Below, one piece after another: positions 36,790-45,697 of a stretch of DNA of 64,000 nucleotides. A program made the translations under genes and the position numbers. A model generated the notes under the pieces. The model ran no database searches and had not been told where the DNA came from. It worked only from the letters and a program-made list of their open reading frames with translations. Each line of letters opens with the position of its first letter. The first letter of the stretch is position 1. The stretch is from Streptomyces sp. KL109B (lineage in GTDB: Bacteria > Actinomycetota > Actinomycetes > Streptomycetales > Streptomycetaceae): positions 354,356 through 418,355 of the forward strand of contig NZ_JASERL010000008.1 in assembly GCF_030766935.1 (NCBI RefSeq), in the 5' to 3' direction.

Positions 36790-36854
36790 TTGTCTGCACT
36801 CACTTGTCTGTACTCACTTCTCTGCGCTCATTCTTCTGCGCTCACTTCGTCGAG
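36785..36854. repeat. Degenerate 14-bp tandem repeat (five units) across opcA end and pgl start
   Basis: Unit CTCACTTGTCTGCA at 36785, 36799, 36813, 36827 and 36841; the first two differ by one base, the third and fourth are more diverged, and the fifth is only partly alike. The array includes the pgl GTG (unit 1) and the opcA TGA (unit 5), so the whole intergenic gap is built from it. Confidence 0.85.
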
Positions 36855-37918
36855 GCCTTCTTGGCCGCGCCCCGCTTGGCGGGGGTCTTCTTGGCCGGTG
36901 CCTTCTTCGCGGCGGCCTTCTGGGCGGGCGCCGCGGTGGGAGCGGCGGAGGCCGACGACGACACCGACTCCGGCACCGTCTTCTGCTCCTCCGGCTCGCC
37001 CAGCCGGTCCACGCCGAACTTCAGCGCAGCGGCGTACGTGTCGTCCGGGTCGAGTCTGCGCAGCTCCTCCGCGATCAGCTCGGACGTCTCGCGGCGCTTG
37101 AGCGCGACCGCGCGGTCCGGCTGGCCCTGGATGGAGAGCGTGGCCAGGGTGCCGTCGGCCCGGTCGAGCACGATGGGGCCGCAGGTGGACTCAAGGCGTA
37201 CGCCGGTCAGGCCCGGGCCCGCCGACAGCGAGCGCTTCACCGGGACGTCGAGCCGGTCCGCGAGCCACATCGCGAGCAGCTCGCAGCTCGGGTTGAACTC
37301 CTCGCCCTCGACCTCGACCGAGGTGACGTCGCAGGTCACCTGGTCGAGCGCGGCGGCCAGCATGGAGCGCCACGGCGTGATCCGGGTCCACGACAGGTCC
37401 GTGTCGCCGGGGGAGTAGGACGCCGCGCGGGCCTCCAGCTCGTGAACCGGCTGTTCGGCCGCGTACGTGTCCGTGACGCGGCGCTGGGCCAGGGCGCCCA
37501 GCGGGTCGTTCGCGGGGTCCAGAGGGGCGTCCACGGGCCACCAGACGACCGTGGGGGCATCCGGCAGGAGCAGCGGGAGCACGACCGACTGGGCGTGGTT
37601 GACGACCTCGCCGTACAGGCGCAGCACGACGGTCTCGCCCGTGCCCGCCTCGGCGCCCACCCGTACCTCGGCGTCGAGGCGCGACTTCGTACGGTCGCGG
37701 GGCGAGCGGGAGACGCGCTTGATGACGACCAGCGTGCGCGAAGGGTGCTCGCGCGAGGCTTCGTTGGCCGCCTTCAGGGCGTCGTAGGCGTTCTCCTCGT
37801 CGGTGACGATGACGAGGGTCAGCACCATGCCGACGGCAGGGGTGCCGAGCGCCCGACGGGCCTGTACGAGCGCCTTGTTGACCTTGCTGGAGGTGGTGTC
37901 CGTGAGATCGATCTTCAT
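36842..37918 (-). CDS. opcA: Glucose-6-phosphate dehydrogenase assembly protein OpcA
   Basis: Actinobacterial and cyanobacterial partner required for activity of Zwf; it sits next to zwf in the pathway operon. The 358 residues begin MKIDLTDTTSSKVNKALVQARRALG; further motifs are VLTLVIVTDEENAYDALKAANEASREHPSRTLVVI and LPDAPTVVWWPVDAP. The last 50 residues are an Ala/Lys/Pro-rich tail (KKAPAKKTPAKRGAAKK) similar in style to the UvrA tail. The start ATG 37918 overlaps the zwf stop by four bases. Confidence 0.96.
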   Translation of the reverse strand: MKIDLTDTTSSKVNKALVQARRALGTPAVGMVLTLVIVTDEENAYDALKAANEASREHPSRTLVVIKRVSRSPRDRTKSRLDAEVRVGAEAGTGETVVLRLYGEVVNHAQSVVLPLLLPDAPTVVWWPVDAPLDPANDPLGALAQRRVTDTYAAEQPVHELEARAASYSPGDTDLSWTRITPWRSMLAAALDQVTCDVTSVEVEGEEFNPSCELLAMWLADRLDVPVKRSLSAGPGLTGVRLESTCGPIVLDRADGTLATLSIQGQPDRAVALKRRETSELIAEELRRLDPDDTYAAALKFGVDRLGEPEEQKTVPESVSSSASAAPTAAPAQKAAAKKAPAKKTPAKRGAAKKASTK

Positions 37919-39450
37919 GGCCGGCGCCAGCTCCGTCCGTCTCGTGCGAGCATTTCGTCCGCCTCGGCGGGCCCCCACGTGCCGGACGGGTACTGCGCGG
38001 GCCTGCCGTGCGTGTCCCAGTAGTCCTCGATCGGGTCGAGGATGTTCCAGGACAGCTCGACCTCCTCCGTGCGCGGGAAGAGGTTGGCGTCGCCCAACAG
38101 GACGTCCAGGATGAGCCGTTCGTACGCCTCCGGGCTCGACTCCGTGAAGGACTCGCCGTACGCGAAGTCCATCGACACGTCCCGGATCTCCATCGATGTG
38201 CCCGGCACCTTGGACCCGAAGCGGACCGTGATGCCCTCGTCCGGCTGGACGCGGATCACGATCGCGTTCTTGCCCAGCTCCTCCGTCGCCGTGTGGTCGA
38301 AGGGGGAGTGCGGGGCGCGCTGGAAGACGACGGCGATCTCGGTGACGCGGCGGCCGAGACGCTTGCCGGTGCGCAGGTAGAAGGGCACGCCCGCCCAACG
38401 GCGGTTGTCCACCTCCAACTTGACGGCCGCGTACGTGTCGGTCTTCGACTTGGGGTCGATGCCGTCTTCCTGGAGATAGCCGACGGCCTTCTCGCCGCCC
38501 TGCCACCCGGCCGCGTACTGCGCGAACACCGTGTCCTTGCCGATGTCCTTCGGCAGCTTCACGGCGCCCAGCACCTTGGCCTTCTCCGTGACGAGCGCGT
38601 CGGCGTCGAAGGAGGCGGGCTCCTCCATGGCGGTCAGTGCCATCAGCTGGAGCAGGTGGTTCTGGATGACGTCGCGCGCGGCGCCGATGCCGTCGTAGTA
38701 GCCGGCCCGGCCGCCGATGCCGATGTCCTCGGCCATCGTGATCTGGATGTGGTCGACATAGGACCGGTTCCAGATCGGCTCGAACATCTGGTTCGCGAAG
38801 CGCAGCGCCAGGATGTTCTGGACCGTCTCCTTGCCGAGGTAGTGGTCGATCCGGAACACCTGGTCCGGGTCGAACACCTCGTGCACGATCGCGTTCAGCT
38901 CCTTGGCGGAGGCGAGATCGTGGCCGAAGGGCTTCTCGATGACGGCGCGCCGCCAGGAGCCCTCGGGCGCGTCCGCCAGCTCGTGCTTCTTGAGCTGCTG
39001 CACGACCTGGGGGAAGAACTTCGGGGGTACGGAGAGGTAGAACGCGAAGTTGCCGCCCGTGCCCTGCGACTTGTCCAGGTCGTTGATGGTCGCCTTGAGC
39101 TGCTCGAACGCGTCGTCGTCGTCGAAGTTGCCCTGGACGAAGCGCATCCCCTGGATGAGCTGCTGCCAGACCTCCTCGCGGAACGGCGTGCGCGCGTGCT
39201 GCTTGACCGCGTCGTGCACTTCCTGCGCGAAGTCCTCGTCCTGCCACTCGCGGCGGGCGAACCCGATCAGCGAGAAGCCGGGCGGGAGCAGACCCCGGTT
39301 CGCGAGGTCATAGACGGCAGGCATCAGCTTTTTACGTGACAAATCGCCCGTAACGCCGAAAATCACCAGGCCCGACGGCCCCGCGATGCGCGGGAGCCGT
39401 CGGTCGGCGGCGTCACGGAGCGGATTGCCGTTCGCTCCGTGTGCGGTCAA
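37915..39450 (-). CDS. zwf: Glucose-6-phosphate 1-dehydrogenase
   Basis: Entry step of the oxidative pentose phosphate pathway, giving NADPH. The 511 residues show the dinucleotide motif VIFGVTGDLSRKKLMPAVYDLANRG and the active site RIDHYLGKE with its catalytic His/Lys. The start is TTG 39450: it lies four bases past the tal stop and GGAGGG (inside the tal 3' end) is 8 nt upstream, while the first in-frame ATG would remove the conserved nucleotide-binding motif. The arrangement indicates translational coupling to tal. Confidence 0.95.
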   Translation of the reverse strand: MTAHGANGNPLRDAADRRLPRIAGPSGLVIFGVTGDLSRKKLMPAVYDLANRGLLPPGFSLIGFARREWQDEDFAQEVHDAVKQHARTPFREEVWQQLIQGMRFVQGNFDDDDAFEQLKATINDLDKSQGTGGNFAFYLSVPPKFFPQVVQQLKKHELADAPEGSWRRAVIEKPFGHDLASAKELNAIVHEVFDPDQVFRIDHYLGKETVQNILALRFANQMFEPIWNRSYVDHIQITMAEDIGIGGRAGYYDGIGAARDVIQNHLLQLMALTAMEEPASFDADALVTEKAKVLGAVKLPKDIGKDTVFAQYAAGWQGGEKAVGYLQEDGIDPKSKTDTYAAVKLEVDNRRWAGVPFYLRTGKRLGRRVTEIAVVFQRAPHSPFDHTATEELGKNAIVIRVQPDEGITVRFGSKVPGTSMEIRDVSMDFAYGESFTESSPEAYERLILDVLLGDANLFPRTEEVELSWNILDPIEDYWDTHGRPAQYPSGTWGPAEADEMLARDGRSWRRP

Positions 39451-39454
39451 GGGA

Positions 39455-40573
39455 TCAGCCCTCCGAGGGGGCGAGGCGCTTGAGCTCCGCCTCGGTCGAC
39501 TTCAGCAGGTCGTTCCAGGACGCCTCGAACTTCTCGACGCCCTCGTCCTCCAGAAGCTGCACGACCTCGTCGTACGAGATCCCCAGCTTCTCGACGGCCG
39601 CGATCTCCTTGCGGGCCTGGTCGTACGTGCCCGCGATCGTGTTGCCGGTGATCTGGCCGTGGTCGCCGGTCGCCTCAAGGGTGGCCTCCGGCATGGTGTT
39701 CACCGTGCCGGGCGCGACGAGGTCGTCGACGTACATGGTGTCCTTGTACGCCTTGTCCTTCACGCCGGTCGAGGCCCACAGCGGACGCTGCTTATTGGCC
39801 TGCGCCTTGTCGAGCGGGGCCCAGCGGTCGCTGCTGAACACCTCTTCGAACGCCTCGTAGGCGAGCCGGGCGTTGGCGACGGCGGCCTTGCCGCGCGCGG
39901 CCTTGGCCTCGTCCGTGCCCAGGGCGTCGATCCGCTTGTCGATCTCGGTGTCCACGCGGGACACGAAGAAGGACGCGACGGAGTGGATCTGGGACAGGTC
40001 CAGGCCCTTGGCCTTCGCCTTCTCCAGGCCCGCGAGGTAGGCGTCCATGACCTCGCGGTAGCGCTCCAGGGAGAAGATCAGCGTGACGTTGACGCTGATG
40101 CCGTTGCCGATCGTCTCGGTGATCGCGGGCAGGCCCGCCTTGGTCGCCGGGATCTTGATCAGCGTGTTCGGCCGGTCCACCAGCCACGCCAGCTGGCGGG
40201 CCTCGGCGACCGTCGCCTTGGTGTTGTGCGCCAGGCGCGGGTCGACCTCGATCGACACGCGGCCGTCCTGGCCGCCCGTCGCGTCGAAGACCGGGCGCAG
40301 GATGTCGGCGGCGTCGCGGACGTCCGCCGTCGTGATCATGCGGATGGCCTCTTCGACGGTGACCTTGCGGGCGGCGAGGTCGGCGAGCTGCTGCTCGTAG
40401 CCGTCACCGCTGGAGATCGCCTTCTGGAAGATCGACGGGTTGGTGGTGACGCCCACGACGTGCTGCTGGTCGATCAGCTCGGCGAGGTTGCCGGACGTGA
40501 TCCGCTTGCGCGACAGGTCGTCCAGCCAGATCGCGACGCCTTCTTCGGAGAGGCGCTTGAGTGCGTCTGTCAT
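39455..40573 (-). CDS. tal: Transaldolase
   Basis: Moves a dihydroxyacetone unit between sugar phosphates in the non-oxidative pentose phosphate branch. A 372-residue protein of the longer actinobacterial type; Schiff-base lysine lies in LIKIPATKAGLPAI, with VTTNPSIFQKAI and NVTLIFSLERY as other barrel strands. ATG 40573 follows AGGAGATG; the longer frame upstream has no family similarity. It begins 34 bp after tkt and its stop is four bases before zwf. Confidence 0.97.
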   Translation of the reverse strand: MTDALKRLSEEGVAIWLDDLSRKRITSGNLAELIDQQHVVGVTTNPSIFQKAISSGDGYEQQLADLAARKVTVEEAIRMITTADVRDAADILRPVFDATGGQDGRVSIEVDPRLAHNTKATVAEARQLAWLVDRPNTLIKIPATKAGLPAITETIGNGISVNVTLIFSLERYREVMDAYLAGLEKAKAKGLDLSQIHSVASFFVSRVDTEIDKRIDALGTDEAKAARGKAAVANARLAYEAFEEVFSSDRWAPLDKAQANKQRPLWASTGVKDKAYKDTMYVDDLVAPGTVNTMPEATLEATGDHGQITGNTIAGTYDQARKEIAAVEKLGISYDEVVQLLEDEGVEKFEASWNDLLKSTEAELKRLAPSEG

Positions 40574-40607
40574 GGAAATTGCATCTCCTACGTGTCGTGT
40601 ACGGGCG

Positions 40608-42695
40608 TCAGCGCTGAGCCGCGGCGAGGGATTCCTTCGCCTTGGCGGCCACGTTCTCGGCAGTGAAGCCGAACTCCTTGAAGAGCACCTTGCCGTCGGC
40701 GGACGCACCGAAGTGCTCCAGCGAAACGATGCGACCGGCGTCCCCGACGAAGCGGTGCCAGGTCAGACCGATCCCGGCCTCGACCGCGACACGCGCCTTC
40801 ACGGCGGGCGGCAGGACGCTGTCCCGGTACCCCTGGTCCTGGGCGTCGAACCACTCGACGCACGGCATCGAGACGACGCGCGTGGCGATGCCCTCGGCCT
40901 CCAGCTGCTCGCGGGCCTCGACGGCCAGGTGCACCTCGGAGCCGGTGGCGATCAGGATCAGGTCCGGGGTCTCCTTGGAGGCCTCGGCCAGGACGTAACC
41001 ACCCTTGGCGGTGTCCTCGTTCGCCTCGTACGTCGGCACGCCCTGGCGGGTCAGCGACAGGCCGTGCGGGTGCGAGACGCCGTACTCCTTCTTGCCGCGG
41101 CGCAGGATCTCGCGCCAGGCGATCGCCGTCTCGTTGGCGTCCGCGGGGCGGACGACGTTGAGGCCGGGGATCGCGCGCAGCGAGGCCAGGTGCTCGACCG
41201 GCTGGTGGGTCGGGCCGTCCTCGCCGAGGCCGATGGAGTCGTGCGTCCACACGTAGGTGACGGGCAGCGACATGAGGGCGGAGAGGCGGACGGCGTTGCG
41301 CATGTAGTCGGAGAACACCAGGAAGGTGCCTCCGTAGATGCGCGTGTGGCCGTGCAGCGCGATGCCGTTCATCTCCGCGGCCATGGAGTGCTCACGGATA
41401 CCGAAGTGCACGGTGCGGCCGTACGGGTCGGCCTCCGGCAGCGGGTTGCCGGCCGGGAGGAACGACGACGTCTTGTCGATCGTCGTGTTGTTCGAGCCCG
41501 CGAGGTCGGCGGAGCCGCCCCACAGCTCGGGGATCACACCGCCGAGCGCCTGGAGGACCTTGCCGGAGGCGGCGCGCGTGGCGACACCCTTGCCGGTCTC
41601 GAAGACGGGGAGCTTCTCCTCCCAGCCGGCCGGCAGCTCGCCCGCGTTGATGCGGTCGAACTCGGCGGCCCGCTCCGCGTTCGCCGTGCGCCACTCCTGG
41701 AAGGACTTCTCCCACTCGGCCTTCGCCTGCGCGCCGCGCTCCAGGGCGCCACGCGTGTGGTTGATGACCTCGTCGGAGACCTCGAAGGTCTTCTCCGGGT
41801 CGAAGCCCAGGACGCGCTTGGTGGCGGCCACCTCGTCGTCGCCGAGCGCCGAGCCGTGCGCGGCCTCGGTGTTCTGGGCGTTCGGGGCGGGCCAGGCGAT
41901 GATCGAGCGCAGCGCGATGAACGACGGCTTGTCGGTGACGGCCTTCGCGGCCTCGATGGCGTTGTAGACCGCCTCGGGGTCCAGGTCGCCGTCCGCCTTC
42001 GGCTCCACGCGCTGGACGTGCCAGCCGTACGCCTCGTAGCGCTTGCAGGTGTCCTCGGAGACGGCGGTCTCGGTGTCGCCCTCGATCGAGATGTGGTTGT
42101 CGTCCCACAGCAGGATCAGGTTGCCGAGCTGCTGGTGACCGGCCATCGACGACGCCTCGGCGGAGATGCCCTCCTGGAGGCAGCCGTCACCGGCGATCGC
42201 GTAGACGTAGTGGTCGAACGGGCTCTCCCCGGCCGCGGCCTGCGGATCGAAGAGACCGCGCTCGTAGCGCGAGGCCATCGCCATGCCCACGGCGTTGGCG
42301 ACACCCTGGCCGAGCGGGCCCGTGGTGGTCTCGACGCCGGTGGTGTGCCCGTACTCCGGGTGGCCAGGCGTCTTGGAGCCCCAGGTGCGGAACGCCTTGA
42401 GGTCGTCCAGCTCCAGGCCGAAACCGGCCAGGTAGAGCTGGATGTAGAGCGTCAGGGACGAGTGGCCCGCGGAAAGGACGAACCGGTCGCGCCCGACCCA
42501 GTCGGCGTCCGCCGGGTCGTGCCGCATCACCTTCTGGAAGAGGGTGTACGCGGCCGGGGCCAGGCTCATCGCCGTACCGGGATGGCCGTTGCCGACCTTC
42601 TGTACGGCGTCGGCGGCCAGGACGCGGACGGTGTCAACGGCCCGCTGGTCCATTTCGGTCCACTCGAAGTCTGTGGTGGTCGGCTTGGTGCTCAC
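40608..42695 (-). CDS. tkt: Transketolase
   Basis: Thiamine-diphosphate enzyme moving two-carbon units between sugar phosphates. The 695 residues carry GHPGTAMSLAPAAYTLF, the ThDP motif AGDGCLQEGISAEASSMAG with its GDG and downstream Asn-bearing LIWDDN-like stretch (LILLWDDNHISIEG), and the pyrimidine-domain RFVGDAG-type end. GTG 42695 begins the protein. First gene of the minus-strand pentose phosphate operon; 409 bp separate it from the divergent ctaB. Confidence 0.98.
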   Translation of the reverse strand: MSTKPTTTDFEWTEMDQRAVDTVRVLAADAVQKVGNGHPGTAMSLAPAAYTLFQKVMRHDPADADWVGRDRFVLSAGHSSLTLYIQLYLAGFGLELDDLKAFRTWGSKTPGHPEYGHTTGVETTTGPLGQGVANAVGMAMASRYERGLFDPQAAAGESPFDHYVYAIAGDGCLQEGISAEASSMAGHQQLGNLILLWDDNHISIEGDTETAVSEDTCKRYEAYGWHVQRVEPKADGDLDPEAVYNAIEAAKAVTDKPSFIALRSIIAWPAPNAQNTEAAHGSALGDDEVAATKRVLGFDPEKTFEVSDEVINHTRGALERGAQAKAEWEKSFQEWRTANAERAAEFDRINAGELPAGWEEKLPVFETGKGVATRAASGKVLQALGGVIPELWGGSADLAGSNNTTIDKTSSFLPAGNPLPEADPYGRTVHFGIREHSMAAEMNGIALHGHTRIYGGTFLVFSDYMRNAVRLSALMSLPVTYVWTHDSIGLGEDGPTHQPVEHLASLRAIPGLNVVRPADANETAIAWREILRRGKKEYGVSHPHGLSLTRQGVPTYEANEDTAKGGYVLAEASKETPDLILIATGSEVHLAVEAREQLEAEGIATRVVSMPCVEWFDAQDQGYRDSVLPPAVKARVAVEAGIGLTWHRFVGDAGRIVSLEHFGASADGKVLFKEFGFTAENVAAKAKESLAAAQR

Positions 42696-43104
42696 CCTGA
42701 GTCAGGGCTCCTCTCCACATGTCTCATGCCGGTGACGTCTGTCACCGGCCGCTGTCGAGCCTACCCTCGCTGGAACGTGCTTTTTTTCGACTCATTCCAG
42801 ACTGCCGGGAGTCTGTCGGATCCGCCTCCTGACAGGGATCGACGCGCTTTCGACACGTGAATACGGAGCTGCTCATATGGGGGCTCATGCGTGGCGGGAA
42901 AAGCTCATCCGATGGGGTCCGCGAAGAGGCCGTCGAAGAGGCCGTCGAAGAGGCTTTACGGCATGCGGGCCAACACGACCCACCCCCACGAAGGGCTGGG
43001 TATGGGCAACGTCTAGAGTGGCGTGGTACGCGCGAGCCTTTACCGGGACTTCACATCAAGTGGTCCGTAACGGGGGCTCGCTGGAGTCTCTGTCAGGGGT
43101 GTGC
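42696..43104. other. 409-bp divergent gap between tkt and ctaB
   Basis: No convincing protein gene. It holds a palindrome CCGGTGAC-GTCT-GTCACCGG (42729-42748), an inverted repeat CTGGAA/TTCCAG 19 bp apart (about 42770-42800), a 12-bp tandem repeat GAAGAGGCCGTC of 2.7 copies (42923-42954), and a 17-codon reading frame MRANTTHPHEGLGMGNV (42963-43016). Confidence 0.6.
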
Positions 43105-44049
43105 GTGACGGCCGTCGAATCCCGTCCAGCGGGAGCGCTGACCAGCAGCAGTCGGGGCCAGCGGCCGTTCGGGGCCCGCGTCAAGGCGTTCGTGGCGCTG
43201 ACCAAGCCGCGAATCATCGAGCTGCTTCTCATCACCACGGTTCCGGTGATGTTCCTTGCCGAACAGGGCGTTCCCGACCTCTGGCTGGTGCTGATCACCT
43301 GCCTCGGCGGTTACCTCTCGGCAGGCGGGGCCAATGCCCTCAATATGTGGTACGACCGCGACATCGACGCCCTTATGGAGCGCACGTCGCAGCGGCCACT
43401 GGTGACCGGCATGGTCAGCCCCAACGAATGCCTGGTCTTCGGCATCTCCCTCGCGGTGATCTCGACGCTACTGTTCGGCTTCGCCGTGAACTGGCTGTCG
43501 GCCTGGCTGTCCCTGGGCGCGCTGCTCTTCTACGTAGTCGTCTACACGATGATCCTGAAGCGGCGTACCGCGCAGAACATCGTGTGGGGCGGCATCGCGG
43601 GCTGCCTGCCCGTCCTCATCGGCTGGTCGTCCGTCACGAACTCCATGTCGTGGGCGCCGATCATCCTCTTCGGGGTCATGTTCTTCTGGACGCCGCCGCA
43701 CTACTGGCCGCTCTCCATGAAGGTGAAGGACGACTACGCGCGCGCGGGCGTTCCGATGCTTCCCGTGCTCGCCTCCAACAAGGTGGTCGCCAAGCAGATC
43801 GTCGCCTACAGCTGGGTGATGGTCGCGGTGTCGCTGCTGCTTCAGCCGCTCGGCTACACCGGCTGGTTCTACACGGCGGTCGCAGTGCTCGCCGGCGGCT
43901 TCTGGCTGTGGGAGGCGCACGGCCTGCAGACCCGCGCCAAGGCCGAGATCACGGGCGCGAAGCTCAAGGAGATGCGGCTGTTCCACTGGTCCATCACCTA
44001 TGTCTCGCTGCTGTTCGTGGCGATCGCGGTGGACCCGTTCCTGCGCTGA
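43105..44049 (+). CDS. ctaB: Protoheme IX farnesyltransferase (heme O synthase)
   Basis: Adds a farnesyl group to heme B to give heme O, on the way to the heme A of cytochrome aa3. The 314-residue UbiA-family membrane protein has the two Asp-rich sites: NALNMWYDRDIDALMERT and the loop MKVKDDYARAGVPMLPV. About nine helices. GTG 43105 is preferred because CAGGGG ends 5 nt before it; GTG 43099, in frame, is nearly as good. ctaA, the next step, lies 1.6 kb away on the other strand. Confidence 0.95.
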   Translation: MTAVESRPAGALTSSSRGQRPFGARVKAFVALTKPRIIELLLITTVPVMFLAEQGVPDLWLVLITCLGGYLSAGGANALNMWYDRDIDALMERTSQRPLVTGMVSPNECLVFGISLAVISTLLFGFAVNWLSAWLSLGALLFYVVVYTMILKRRTAQNIVWGGIAGCLPVLIGWSSVTNSMSWAPIILFGVMFFWTPPHYWPLSMKVKDDYARAGVPMLPVLASNKVVAKQIVAYSWVMVAVSLLLQPLGYTGWFYTAVAVLAGGFWLWEAHGLQTRAKAEITGAKLKEMRLFHWSITYVSLLFVAIAVDPFLR

Positions 44050-44071
44050 CCGCTTGAGAAGTTCCCTTGGG

Positions 44072-44105
44072 AGTGGGGTGCGTGGCCCAGGCCACGCACC
44101 CCACT
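44072..44105. terminator. Terminator after ctaB
   Basis: AGTGGGGTGCGTGGCC (44072-44087) pairs with GGCCACGCACCCCACT (44090-44105); the central two to four bases form the loop. Confidence 0.8.
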
Positions 44106-44143
44106 TCTCGATTGTTCGGCTACTCGTCGGTAGCATCCTGTCC

Positions 44144-44455
44144 ATGGCAGAGACAGCGGTGAAGGATGAGCGGCGCGCGGCCAAGCTGGCCAAGGAGATC
44201 GGCGTGTTCGCCAAGGCGCACGGCGGCGCCGAGGGACAGCTCGCGTACATCGGCGAGCACGGCACGCGCATCGTCCTCGTCGGCGAGGACGGCGGCTGGG
44301 GCGACCTGGTGGCCCGCACGTACGAGATCGCGCAGAAGGCCGTCGAGAAGGCGGGCATCACCGTCCACGAGGACTTCGACGGGGACTTCGCGGCCAAGGT
44401 CGAGACCGGCCCGTACGAGTGGAAGCGGATGGCGGGCATCCAGCTCGGCGGCTGA
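44144..44455 (+). CDS. Conserved hypothetical protein, 103 residues
   Basis: A small charged cytoplasmic protein, one domain: an N-terminal Lys/Ala helix (VKDERRAAKLAKEIGVFAKAHGG) then AEGQLAYIGEHGTRIVLVGEDGGWGDLVARTYEIAQKAVEKAGITVHEDFDG. No family with a known role comes to mind. ATG 44144 has no good ribosome site and a TAGCAT hexamer seven bases upstream, so it may be leaderless. It is a single gene. Confidence 0.75.
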   Translation: MAETAVKDERRAAKLAKEIGVFAKAHGGAEGQLAYIGEHGTRIVLVGEDGGWGDLVARTYEIAQKAVEKAGITVHEDFDGDFAAKVETGPYEWKRMAGIQLGG

Positions 44456-44587
44456 GCCGTCGGCCGAGTCGGCCGGCTGAGCCGGTGGGCCGAGTCGGGC
44501 GTTTGTACGGGCCGCGATCGAGCAACACCACGGGCCCGTTCACCCGTTAGGACTGGTGGAAGCACGGTCCATATACGGGGAGCCCGG

Positions 44588-45682
44588 ATGATCGAAACGC
44601 CGTCCCTCGTGGATCAGTACTGCCACGGGGTGCTGCGTACGGAGCTGGGTCTCGGCACGTTCGAGGCCCACCTCGCCCGGGGCGAGGGGCCGCCCGCCCC
44701 CGGCACCACCTTCTTCGACACCCAGACCGGGTTCGCGGTGCGCCGCTGGTGCCCGCCGCTGCTCGGCCTGGAACCGCACTGCCCGCCCGCCCGCTACCTC
44801 GCCAGACGCCGCGAACTCGGCGTCGTAGAGGCCGGGCGCAGGCTGCTGCGCGGCAGCGGCATCACCACGTACCTCGTGGACACGGGTCTCGCCGACGACC
44901 TGACCGGGCCCGCCGAACTGGCCGCCGCGGCCCAGGGCGAGGCCCACGAGATCGTCCGCCTCGAACTCCTCGCGGAGCAGGTCGCGGACACGTCGGGGAC
45001 CGTCGACTCCTTCCTCGCCAACCTCGCCGAGTCGGTGCACGCCGCGGCCTCCGGCGCGGTCGCCTTCACCTCGGTCGCCGGCGTACGCCACGGGCTCACG
45101 CTCGCGCCGCAGCCGCCGGGCCCCGGAGAGGTGCGCGGGGCGGCGGGGCGGTGGCTGGCGGGGCGGCAGGTCGGCGGCGCGCTCACGGACCCGGTGCTGC
45201 TACGGCACCTCTTGTGGATCGCGGTCGCATCCGGCCGCCCGCTGCAACTGCGCTGGGGCCACCTCGACCCCACCGACCCGGTCGCACTCGCCGACTTCGC
45301 GCGCGCCACGGCGGGACTCGGCACCGACGTGGTGCTGCTGCACGGCTACCCGTACCACCGGAACGCGGCGCACCTGGCGGGCGTCTTCCCGCACGTCTAC
45401 GCGGACTTGGGGCCGGCCCTCGCGCGCACGGGGGCGCGGGCGGCGGGGCTGCTCGCGGAGTTCCTGGAGCTGGCGCCCTTCGGGAAGCTGCTGTTCTCGA
45501 CGGGGGCGCAGGGCCTGCCGGAGCTGCACGTCGTGGGCGCACGCCTGTTCCGGCAGGCGCTGGGGCGGGTGCTCGGGGAGTGGGTCGCCGACGGGGCGTG
45601 GTCGCTGAGCGACGCGCAGCGGGTGGCGGGGATGATCGCGGCGGGGACGGCGCGGCGGGTGTACGGACTCGGTGCGGCCTGA
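44588..45682 (+). CDS. Amidohydrolase-like protein
   Basis: A 364-residue protein with features of the amidohydrolase_2 group (TIM barrel): N-terminal LVDQYCHG near the position of the first metal-ligand segment, GRPLQLRWGHLDPTDPVAL, DVVLLHGYPYHRNAAHLAGVFPHVYADLG and the late KLLFSTGAQGLPELH, where such proteins have their metal-binding Asp (here Ser-Thr, not Asp). The usual HxH pair is not intact, so catalysis is doubtful. ATG 44588 follows GGGGAGC. Convergent with ctaA; function unknown. Confidence 0.7.
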   Translation: MIETPSLVDQYCHGVLRTELGLGTFEAHLARGEGPPAPGTTFFDTQTGFAVRRWCPPLLGLEPHCPPARYLARRRELGVVEAGRRLLRGSGITTYLVDTGLADDLTGPAELAAAAQGEAHEIVRLELLAEQVADTSGTVDSFLANLAESVHAAASGAVAFTSVAGVRHGLTLAPQPPGPGEVRGAAGRWLAGRQVGGALTDPVLLRHLLWIAVASGRPLQLRWGHLDPTDPVALADFARATAGLGTDVVLLHGYPYHRNAAHLAGVFPHVYADLGPALARTGARAAGLLAEFLELAPFGKLLFSTGAQGLPELHVVGARLFRQALGRVLGEWVADGAWSLSDAQRVAGMIAAGTARRVYGLGAA

Positions 45683-45697
45683 GCCCGTACGGGAGCG

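Noticed and set aside
36842..39247. 801-codon frame joining zwf antisense-frame text to opcA
   Set aside because: Only the last 358 codons (from ATG 37918) match a family; the front is zwf read in another frame.
42857..43108. 83-codon frame from GTG 42857 upstream of ctaB
   Set aside because: It consists largely of a 12-bp tandem repeat, has no ribosome site and overlaps the ctaB start.
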